A stretch of 7,008 nucleotides of DNA from Colimorpha sp045222795. GTDB lineage: Bacteria; Bacteroidota; Bacteroidia; Bacteroidales; P3. The notes beneath the pieces are model-generated. The model saw only the letters and a list, made by a program, of their open reading frames with translations. It had not been told where the DNA came from and searched no databases. Location of the stretch: the NCBI GenBank assembly GCA_045222795.1, contig JBGUZF010000123.1, positions 1 to 7,008 of the forward strand, written 5' to 3'. Both the position numbers and the translations under genes were made by a program. This document shows positions 1 through 4,727 of this stretch, in pieces (within the stretch, counting starts at the first letter, position 1; the number at the start of each line of letters is the position of its first letter).

Positions 1-705
1 CTCGGTGGGCAGGGGGCGCCGCTGGTTCCAATAGGCGACGAATTGCTCTTCGGCGACTATGAGGCCTGCCTTAACCTCGGTGGAATAGCCAACATTAGTT
101 ATAGGTCGGAGGTCGGAGGTCGGAGGTCGGAAAGGGTGGCCTACGACGTTTGTCCGTGCAATATGGCGTTGAACCGTCTAGCGGCTATGCTTGGGTATCC
201 CTACGACAAAGGCGGTGTGAACGCCCGCGGAGGACAGGTGCAGACCTGCCTGCTGCACGCGCTCGACTCCTTGGAATACTATGCTGCAACAGGTCCCAAG
301 TCGCTCGGCAAGGAGTGGTTTGTCGGCCAGTTCTGGCCGGTGGTGAAGGAGTTTATCGGCGTGGTGCCCTCGCTGTCTACGGTGCGCGACGCATTGGCCA
401 CCGTTTCGGCACATATAGCCATGCAGATTGGCCGTGTGCTCGAGGCGCAGAAAATAGGCTCGCTGCTCGTCACCGGCGGAGGTGCATGGAACAGCTACCT
501 GATAGAGCAGATGGGCGAATACAGCCCGTCGACAGTCATCACTGTTCCCGACGAGTTGATAGTCAACTACAAAGAAGCCCTTATTTTCGCATTCCTGGGC
601 TATTTGCGGCTCGGCGGAAAGGTGAACACATTGGCTTCGGTGACAGGGGCGAAATGTGACTCGGTTGGCGGCAATATTGCAGGAAAGGTGAAAGGTGAAA
701 GGTGA
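1..705 (+). CDS. anmK: Anhydro-N-acetylmuramic acid kinase, 3' part (5' end outside window)
   Basis: AnmK phosphorylates and hydrolyses 1,6-anhydro-MurNAc with ATP to MurNAc-6-phosphate, a cytoplasmic step of cell-wall recycling. The frame is open from base 1 (234 residues visible; the family is usually about 350-370), so the N-terminal half is missing. The visible part opens with GGQGAPLVP (residues 2-10). In the family the catalytic Asp sits just before this motif, so it should lie a few bases left of the window. Next come LNLGGIANIS (24-33), YDVCPCN (48-54) and a C-terminal VTGGGAWN nucleotide-fold motif. Two oddities appear. Residues 35-44 are encoded by four tandem GGTCGGA units, making the loop between GGIAN and YDxCP a few residues longer than I expect. 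The C-terminus and the TGA stop lie in a second heptad array (687-714). A TTG at 43 could be mistaken for a start, but homology continues upstream of it. Identification is confident. Confidence 0.95.
   Translation, partial: LGGQGAPLVPIGDELLFGDYEACLNLGGIANISYRSEVGGRRSERVAYDVCPCNMALNRLAAMLGYPYDKGGVNARGGQVQTCLLHALDSLEYYAATGPKSLGKEWFVGQFWPVVKEFIGVVPSLSTVRDALATVSAHIAMQIGRVLEAQKIGSLLVTGGGAWNSYLIEQMGEYSPSTVITVPDELIVNYKEALIFAFLGYLRLGGKVNTLASVTGAKCDSVGGNIAGKVKGER
104..131 (+). repeat. Heptad array A: four perfect GGTCGGA units inside anmK
   Basis: Four identical 7-bp units in direct tandem lie inside the anmK reading frame (residues 35-44, reading R-S-E-V-G-G-R-R-S-E). No frame of GGTCGGA repeats contains a stop codon, so the gene stays open. 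Adding three units would add 21 bp, exactly seven codons. Confidence 0.93.
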
Positions 706-714
706 GAGGTGAAA
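687..714 (+). repeat. Heptad array B: four GGTGARA units across the anmK stop codon
   Basis: The units at 687, 694, 701 and 708 read GGTGAAA, GGTGAAA, GGTGAGA and GGTGAAA. The anmK TGA (703-705) is inside the third unit, so the last residues (K-V-K-G-E-R) come from repeat DNA. The array faces array C (747-774), which is purine-rich on the opposite strand. Confidence 0.92.
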
Positions 715-746
715 GTTTTTTGCTGTTATAACTAATTGATTGATAG

Positions 747-774
747 TTTTCAATTTTCAATTTTCAACTTTCAA
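747..774 (-). repeat. Heptad array C: four TTTTCAA-type units, inverted relative to array B
   Basis: The units at 747, 754 and 761 are TTTTCAA and the one at 768 is CTTTCAA. On the minus strand they read TTGAAAG and TTGAAAA, close to the GGTGAAA units of array B. The array lies between anmK and the tRNA promoter, 32 nt after array B. Confidence 0.92.
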
Positions 775-785
775 CCTAAAAAAGT

Positions 786-816
786 TTTGCCATATCGGAA
801 AAAGTTAGTACTTTTG
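786..816 (+). promoter_or_regulatory. Bacteroidota-type promoter for the tRNA gene
   Basis: TTTG at 786-789 and TACTTTTG at 809-816 match the Bacteroidota primary sigma consensus (-33 TTTG, -7 TAnnTTTG) with a 19-nt gap. Transcription would start at about 822-826, giving a short leader before the tRNA at 839. Such strong agreement is expected for a stable-RNA promoter. Confidence 0.8.
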
Positions 817-838
817 CACCCGCTTTTTCAGAAAAGAT

Positions 839-912
839 GGCGGGATAGCTCAGCTGGTTAGAGCGCTGGATTCATAACCCGGAGGTCATCAGTTCAAGTC
901 TGATTCCCGCTA
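839..912 (+). tRNA. tRNA with CAT anticodon, probably elongator tRNA-Met
   Basis: This is a cloverleaf of 74 nt. The acceptor arm GGCGGGA pairs with TCCCGCT (G1-U72 wobble), with discriminator A73. The D-arm stem is GCTC/GAGC, the anticodon loop is TTCATAA (anticodon CAT), and the T arm is ATCAG/CTGAT around TTCAAGT. The CCA end is not encoded (CAA follows the discriminator). It is not the initiator, because it lacks the C1-A72 type mismatch and the GGG/CCC anticodon-stem pairs. The anticodon stem has an A31-C39 mismatch and a T-G pair. A lysidine-modified tRNA-Ile2 also has a CAT gene anticodon and cannot be fully excluded by eye, but Met is more likely. It stands alone with its own promoter and terminator. 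Confidence 0.93.
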
Positions 913-918
913 CAAGAG

Positions 919-944
919 GCACCACCGAAAGTGGTGCTTTTTTT
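919..944 (+). terminator. Rho-independent terminator after the tRNA
   Basis: A perfect 7-bp stem, GCACCAC (919-925) with GTGGTGC (931-937), has a 5-nt CGAAA loop and is followed directly by seven T residues (938-944). It lies 7 nt after the tRNA end and separates the tRNA from meaB. Confidence 0.92.
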
Positions 945-995
945 ATATCTCGTTGCAATATCTCGTGCGTTTCCGCGTTAATAATTTTACTTAAT

Positions 996-1030
996 GTTAA
1001 AGTTAAGGTTAACGTTAACGTCAAGGTTTA
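996..1030 (+). repeat. Hexad array D: GTTAAN units directly upstream of meaB
   Basis: Five 6-bp units begin at 996, 1002, 1008, 1014 and 1020 (GTTAAA, GTTAAG, GTTAAC, GTTAAC, GTCAAG), followed by a partial GTTTA that ends 1 nt before the meaB ATG. The two GTTAAC units make a 12-bp palindrome (1008-1019). Read in the meaB frame the array would encode alternating Val with Lys or Asn, but no in-frame start codon precedes it, so it is more likely leader RNA. Confidence 0.88.
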
Positions 1031-1031
1031 T

Positions 1032-2120
1032 ATGGACGACAAGCATCTTTACAGCAACTTCGAATATGACTCTGCACTGAGTGTGCAGGAAGGCGTCAAG
1101 CAGCCTGAGCAGGTGAACAACAGTTATGTGGAGCTGATGCGCGCCAAGCGGCGCCAAGGTCCCTCGACCGAGGAGCTCATCAGCGGCATCTTGCACGGCG
1201 ACCGCATGCTGCTCAGTCGCGCCATCACGCTGGTGGAGAGTTCGCGCTACGACCACCAGCAGCAGGCGCAGCAGGTGATAGAGCGCTGCCTGCCCTACAG
1301 CGGCAAGAGCGTGCGCCTCGGCATCACGGGTGTGCCTGGTGCCGGCAAGAGCACCGTTATCGAAACCCTTGGCAAGATGCTCACCGCCCACGGCCATAAG
1401 GTGGCTGTCTTGGCTATCGACCCCAGCAGTGAGCGTTCGAAAGGCTCCATACTTGGCGACAAGACGAGGATGGAGGAGTTGTCGGTCGACCCCAACGCAT
1501 TCATACGTCCCAGCCCCTCTGCGGGCTCGCTTGGCGGCGTGGCACGCAAGACGCGTGAGATAATTACTCTCTGCGAGGCCGCAGGTTTCGATGTGGTGAT
1601 TGTGGAGACCGTGGGCGTGGGACAGAGCGAGGTTGCGGCGCACTCGATGGTCGATTTCTTCCTGCTGCTGCAGCTGGCCAACACCGGCGACGAACTGCAG
1701 GGCATCAAGCGCGGCATCATGGAGATGGCCGATATGATAGCTATCAACAAGTGCGAACTCGACCGCAACCGTGCCGAACTGGCGGCCACGCAGTTCCGCA
1801 ACGCCCTGCACCTGTTCCCCATGCCAGAGAGCGGATGGACGGTGAAGGTCTCCCTCTGCTCGGCCTACACCAAGGAAGGCGTTGATGCACTGTGGAACTC
1901 GGTGATGGAATACGTCACCTTCACCAAGCAGAACGGCTACTTCTACCACAAGCGCCAGGAGCAGAACCTGCGCATCATGACTGAGGCCATTGAGAATGGT
2001 CTGCGCGAGCGTTTCTACAATGCCCCCGGCATCGAGGAGCGCATCGAGACCTTGAAGCAGGAGATAATGGAGAACAAGATCAGCCCATATGCGGCAGCCG
2101 ACAGCCTGCTGGATATGTAA
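1032..2120 (+). CDS. meaB: Methylmalonyl-CoA mutase-associated GTPase MeaB (ArgK family)
   Basis: MeaB is a cytoplasmic SIMIBI-class G protein. It loads and protects the adenosylcobalamin cofactor of methylmalonyl-CoA mutase, which serves the succinate-propionate pathway common in Bacteroidales. The protein is 362 residues and looks complete. After a variable N-terminus come a helical region with LSRAITLVES (61-70), the P-loop GVPGAGKST (100-108), the family signature AIDPSSERSKGSILGDKTRM (128-147), SPSAGSLGGVARKTRE (161-176), the switch ETVGVGQSE (192-200) and DELQGIKRGIMEMAD (220-234). The base-recognition motif reads NKCE (239-242) where NKAD is expected, so the Asp is replaced by Glu or shifted to D244. 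A C-terminal dimerisation arm follows. ATG 1032 is the only usual in-frame start. The mutase genes are not in the window. hemW begins 24 nt downstream, across a heptad array, suggesting co-transcription. Confidence 0.96.
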   Translation: MDDKHLYSNFEYDSALSVQEGVKQPEQVNNSYVELMRAKRRQGPSTEELISGILHGDRMLLSRAITLVESSRYDHQQQAQQVIERCLPYSGKSVRLGITGVPGAGKSTVIETLGKMLTAHGHKVAVLAIDPSSERSKGSILGDKTRMEELSVDPNAFIRPSPSAGSLGGVARKTREIITLCEAAGFDVVIVETVGVGQSEVAAHSMVDFFLLLQLANTGDELQGIKRGIMEMADMIAINKCELDRNRAELAATQFRNALHLFPMPESGWTVKVSLCSAYTKEGVDALWNSVMEYVTFTKQNGYFYHKRQEQNLRIMTEAIENGLRERFYNAPGIEERIETLKQEIMENKISPYAAADSLLDM

Positions 2121-2143
2121 GATGTTTTATGTAAGGTGTAAGA
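2116..2143 (+). repeat. Heptad array E: TGTAAGA units joining the meaB stop to the hemW start
   Basis: The units at 2116, 2123, 2130 and 2137 read TGTAAGA, TGTTTTA, TGTAAGG and TGTAAGA, and the next heptad, TGTGATT, is diverged. The first unit contains the meaB TAA (2118-2120). The GTG start of hemW (2145-2147) lies in the diverged heptad, so the array is essentially the whole intergenic junction. Confidence 0.85.
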
Positions 2144-2144
2144 T

Positions 2145-3221
2145 GTGATTTACGTTCATGTTCCTTTCTGTCACCGCAAGTGCACCTACTGCGCCTTCTA
2201 TTCAGTTAGGAGTGAGGAGTTGTCGGCCGAGCCGACGGCACACCAAGGAGTGAGGAGTTATATTGACTCTCTTATGGAGGAGATGGAGAGGCGCAAGGAG
2301 GAGCAGGCTCATCCGATAAAGACTGTTTACTTCGGTGGCGGCACGCCGTCGATATTACCGATTGAACAGTTGGGCCGTATCGTTGACGGTCTGCATCGTT
2401 GCTTCGACCTCTCGGAGGTGGAGGAGATGACCATCGAAGCCAACCCCGAAGACCTTTCGCCCGACTACCTCGCCGCCCTTGTACAGCTTGGCTTCAACCG
2501 TATAAGCATCGGAGTGCAGAGCCTCGACGACAAGGTGTTGAAGATGCTCAACCGCCGCCACACAGCACAGCAGGCCATCGAGGCAGTGGAGAACGCCCAC
2601 AAGGCAGGCTTCAGCAATATTACTGTCGACTTCATCTACGGCCTCCCTGTGGGGCATGAGACGTTAGAAACTCTCACGTCTCACGTCTCACGTCTCATAT
2701 CTCATGTCACCCATGTCTCTGCATACGCCCTCACCGTCGAGTCTGGCACGGCGCTCGCCGTGCAGGTGGAGCAGGGTAGGGTGGTGCTGCCGTCGGACGA
2801 CGAGGTGGTGCGTCAGTACCACGAACTGCATGCGTTGTTCGAAGCCGAAGGCCTCCGACAGTACGAGGTGAGCAACTATGCACGTCCTGGCTTTGAGTCG
2901 AAGCACAACAGCCGCTACTGGAACCGTACGCCTTACCTTGGCCTCGGTCCCGGGGCGCATAGTTTCGATGGTGTGCGCCGCAGATGGAACAACCCAGACG
3001 GCACTGTCGGTGAAGAGACGCTCACAGCTTCCGATGCTTACAACGAGATGCTGATGACGGCCCTGCGTACCACCGAAGGTCTTCCTGTTGGCTCAATAAT
3101 AATGGAAAAGATGCAGCGGTATATCGACTGCGGATGGATAGTGGTTGCCGACGGCCGTTACCGTCCCACCACCGAAGGCTTGCTGCATGCCGATGGCATG
3201 GCAGCAGAACTCTTTGTTTAG
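2145..3221 (+). CDS. hemW: Heme chaperone HemW (radical-SAM class, HemN-like)
   Basis: HemW binds heme and a [4Fe-4S] cluster and delivers heme to membrane respiratory enzymes. It is often misnamed oxygen-independent coproporphyrinogen oxidase. The protein is 358 residues (E. coli HemW is about 378). It has the radical-SAM motif CxxxCxYCxF (C9, C13, C16, F18), GGGTPS (64-69), TIEANPED (96-103), VDFIYGLP (161-168), SNYARPG (243-249), HNSRYW (254-259) and GLGPGAHS (266-273), the last three being typical of HemW. The start is GTG 2145: an in-frame TAA at 2139-2141 blocks extension upstream, and the conserved first strand IYVHVPFC follows at once. Two stretches are made of heptad repeats: residues 21-40, longer than usual after the cluster motif, and residues about 176-188, with no obvious length change. 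The gene ends 2 nt from the converging SPOR gene. Confidence 0.95.
   Translation: MIYVHVPFCHRKCTYCAFYSVRSEELSAEPTAHQGVRSYIDSLMEEMERRKEEQAHPIKTVYFGGGTPSILPIEQLGRIVDGLHRCFDLSEVEEMTIEANPEDLSPDYLAALVQLGFNRISIGVQSLDDKVLKMLNRRHTAQQAIEAVENAHKAGFSNITVDFIYGLPVGHETLETLTSHVSRLISHVTHVSAYALTVESGTALAVQVEQGRVVLPSDDEVVRQYHELHALFEAEGLRQYEVSNYARPGFESKHNSRYWNRTPYLGLGPGAHSFDGVRRRWNNPDGTVGEETLTASDAYNEMLMTALRTTEGLPVGSIIMEKMQRYIDCGWIVVADGRYRPTTEGLLHADGMAAELFV
2204..2262 (+). repeat. Array F: split AGTGAGG heptads inside hemW
   Basis: AGTTAGG and AGTGAGG lie at 2204-2217, followed by AGTT. AGTGAGG followed by AGTT recurs at 2249-2259. The 13-bp string GGAGTGAGGAGTT therefore occurs twice, at 2209-2221 and 2247-2259, 38 bp apart. 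Between the copies is a 6-bp inverted repeat, GTCGGC with GCCGAC (2222-2236, 3-nt loop). The segment encodes extra residues just after the cluster-binding motif of HemW. Confidence 0.75.
2672..2706 (+). repeat. Heptad array G: five TCTCACG-type units inside hemW
   Basis: The units at 2672, 2679 and 2686 are TCTCACG, then TCTCATA at 2693 and TCTCATG at 2700. No frame of TCTCACG repeats contains a stop. The array encodes a Ser-His-Val-Ser stretch between the GLP motif and the HVSAY motif of HemW. ATGAGACGT (2656-2664) just upstream is an exact inverted match to ACGTCTCAT (2690-2698), giving a possible 9-bp stem. Confidence 0.9.
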
Positions 3222-3223
3222 AA

Positions 3224-3715
3224 TTACTGTTCCTCCTCGCTGATGTCGCCGTCGTCGGGAGCGTATTCCTCGACGGTGGGCGGCTCGGGGAAGATGTTGT
3301 CTTTGATGATATAGCCCTTGTAGAACTCTTTAATCTGTTGCAAAAAGGCGTAGGCTTCGAGGCGAGAGCGGAAATCGCCGACCTTCACCTTGAAATTAGG
3401 CTCGTCGAAGACGATATATACCTGCACGTCGGGGTAGTCGATGTTGAAGCGGTCGCGCAGTTCAAAGGCGCTGTTTTTGGAGTTGACGCCCGAGAAGGAT
3501 GCTATCTGCACGCGGTATCCGGGGATGGTCTTCACCTTGCTGTTGAGCTCCACATGCTTCTCGACCATCTGACTGACTGCCACGTCGCCCACAACATTCA
3601 CACGACCGCTCTGCGCCATTACGGGAATGGCGGCAGCAAGGCATAGTACGATTGCTATGGTGCGGATGTATCTCAAGGCAGCTTGTTGTTTAGTCGTTGA
3701 GGTCGGAAACCACAC
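3224..3715 (-). CDS. Secreted SPOR-domain protein
   Basis: SPOR domains bind peptidoglycan stripped of stem peptides, often at division sites. The exact role of these small Bacteroidota proteins is not known to me. The longest form is 163 residues from GTG 3715. A hydrophobic signal peptide (about 16-35, ending VMA before QSG) points to export to the periplasm or outer membrane by signal peptidase I. A SPOR domain spans about 64-142, with GYRVQIASF at its start and PNFKVKVGDFRSRLEAYAFLQ near its end. An acidic tail follows. No in-frame ATG precedes the signal peptide. GTG 3715 overlaps the upstream stress gene by 26 bp and gives a long, odd n-region. TTG 3676, after that gene's stop, would give a compact 22-residue signal peptide (150-residue protein) and is a good alternative. 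It follows the stress-protein gene on the same strand, probably co-transcribed. Confidence 0.9.
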   Translation of the reverse strand: MWFPTSTTKQQAALRYIRTIAIVLCLAAAIPVMAQSGRVNVVGDVAVSQMVEKHVELNSKVKTIPGYRVQIASFSGVNSKNSAFELRDRFNIDYPDVQVYIVFDEPNFKVKVGDFRSRLEAYAFLQQIKEFYKGYIIKDNIFPEPPTVEEYAPDDGDISEEEQ

Positions 3716-4508
3716 TCTTTGGACGTACAGAAAGGACGGGAATCTTGCTCTGAGTGATCATCTGCTGGGCAAAGGTGCCGAGGAACATGCTTGTCAGACG
3801 GGATTCCTGCTCGGTCATGATGGCTATGAGGTCGGCACTGACGGAATTGGCGTATTCCAGCGTAGACTCGGTGACGTTCTTCGGCGCTTCGAGCATCTTG
3901 GTGATGTAGGGTACACCGCTGGTTGACAGATGGCGCTGCACGTTCTTGACGTAGTTGTTCACGATGCGGCGTATGTCGGGAGTCGAGGAGGTGTAGAGAC
4001 CGAGAAGGTGGATGGTCGAGCCGAATGCTTTGGCGAAGCGGATGGCCTCGGCTACTTTTTGGCGGGTGTCGTCGCTGCTGTCAAGCGGCACAACAATCTT
4101 TTCGAGTTGCTTGTTGAAGTTGAAGTCCTCGCGGATGATAATCACAGGAGCCGGTGAAATTTCGATGGTGCGGTAGATGTTGCGGCCCAGCATGCTGGTT
4201 TTCAAACCGCTCATGCCGTGGGTGCCGACAACAAGGAGTTGGGCGTTGTCTTCCTTCACCTGTTTGGCCAGCTCTTCGGGAGGATTGCCTTCGCGCAGCA
4301 CGTATTCCAACTTGATGCCGTGCAGCAGGTGAGCCACGCCGGCATTGCGCCTCTCAATTTCTTCCCTGATAGGTGCCTCGTCTTCTTTTTTCTCTTTGAC
4401 GTAGACTAGGCGTATGTCGCTTTCAAAGCGGTTGGCAATGTCTATTGCGAAGTCAACGGCGTATGCCGAGCCGGAGGAGAAGTCAAATCCAACAACTATT
4501 TTGCTCAT
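3690..4508 (-). CDS. Universal stress protein with two UspA domains
   Basis: This is a cytoplasmic tandem-domain universal stress protein of 272 residues. Such proteins bind ATP or act as stress-survival factors, and no precise role can be read here. Domain 1 (about 1-127) starts IVVGFDFSSGS and carries VVGTHGMSGLKTSMLGRN (93-110), matching the G-x2-G-x9-G nucleotide motif, but with Arg where Ser or Thr usually follows the last Gly. Domain 2 (about 136-264) starts KIVVPLDSSDD, but its matching loop (TEQESRLTSMFLGTF, 232-246) has lost the first glycines, so it probably does not bind ATP the usual way. The start is ATG 4508. The frame is open further upstream to about 4694 but runs through AT-rich promoter DNA that does not look coding. 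The gene is divergent from yggS. The TAA at 3690-3692 lies inside or just before the start of the SPOR gene. Confidence 0.94.
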   Translation of the reverse strand: MSKIVVGFDFSSGSAYAVDFAIDIANRFESDIRLVYVKEKKEDEAPIREEIERRNAGVAHLLHGIKLEYVLREGNPPEELAKQVKEDNAQLLVVGTHGMSGLKTSMLGRNIYRTIEISPAPVIIIREDFNFNKQLEKIVVPLDSSDDTRQKVAEAIRFAKAFGSTIHLLGLYTSSTPDIRRIVNNYVKNVQRHLSTSGVPYITKMLEAPKNVTESTLEYANSVSADLIAIMTEQESRLTSMFLGTFAQQMITQSKIPVLSVRPKSVVSDLND

Positions 4509-4533
4509 AGTATCTATACTTTTATTTGCGGTG

Positions 4534-4541
4534 CAAAGATA
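4534..4541 (-). promoter_or_regulatory. Probable -7 element for the universal stress protein gene
   Basis: On the minus strand 4541 to 4534 reads TATCTTTG, a full match to TAnnTTTG. It lies 25 nt upstream of the ATG at 4508, giving a short leader. A -33 TTTG at the ideal distance is not seen, only a TTTC at 4568-4565, a few bases too far. Confidence 0.55.
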
Positions 4542-4631
4542 CGAATAAAAAATGGAATTAGAGCGAAAAAATATATAATAATATTTAAACACAGGCGGTT
4601 GAAAGATACTTTGTGTGACGATAAGTTTCTG

Positions 4632-4658
4632 TTGCTGCGGATGTTGTGGGCGTTGTGG
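4632..4658. repeat. Weak 9-bp triple repeat between the divergent genes
   Basis: TTGCTGCGG (4632), ATGTTGTGG (4641) and GCGTTGTGG (4650) are three imperfect 9-bp units in the 219-bp gap between the stress protein gene and yggS. The gap is otherwise AT-rich (4545-4590 and 4671-4720). I see no clear promoter for yggS: TACGTTTT at 4710-4717 is one base from TAnnTTTG but lacks a good -33 partner. Confidence 0.5.
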
Positions 4659-4727
4659 CTGCTTGCTTGGTGAAATATATTTCCGCGGGCACAATAATGT
4701 AATAATATATACGTTTTAAAGAACGAG

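Larger units (their letters stand above)
687..774 (+). other. Possible long imperfect hairpin formed by arrays B and C
   Basis: In the RNA the GAAAG blocks of array B can pair with the CUUUC and CUUUU blocks of array C at 7-nt steps. GU and AA dinucleotides oppose each other between the blocks, and G-U pairs occur. The stem would be about 28 bp with a 32-nt loop (715-746). It lies just after the anmK stop and before the separate tRNA promoter, so it could end or protect the anmK transcript. The array sequence is seen directly; folding and role are inference. Confidence 0.4.

Noticed and set aside
43..705. anmK starting at the TTG at 43
   Set aside because: The conserved GGQGAPLVP motif lies upstream of 43 in the same frame, so the gene continues beyond the left edge.
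839..912. tRNA 3' end as an integration (att) site for a mobile element
   Set aside because: No integrase gene and no second copy of the tRNA 3' end within the window. meaB follows directly.
945..966. Direct repeat of ATATCTCGT (945-953 and 958-966) after the tRNA terminator
   Set aside because: Only two 9-bp copies in AT-rich DNA with no symmetry and no adjacent promoter of good quality. Too weak to call an operator.
987..1949. A 320-codon open frame on the minus strand opposite meaB
   Set aside because: meaB on the plus strand matches its family along the whole length. The antisense frame is rich in His, Ala, Val and Leu, with no recognisable motif, as expected for a shadow of a GC-rich gene.
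4509..4694. N-terminal extension of the universal stress protein with a Pro-Gln repeat
   Set aside because: The frame is open but crosses the AT-rich promoter, and conserved homology begins exactly at ATG 4508. The Pro-Gln stretch is just the 9-bp repeat read in this frame.
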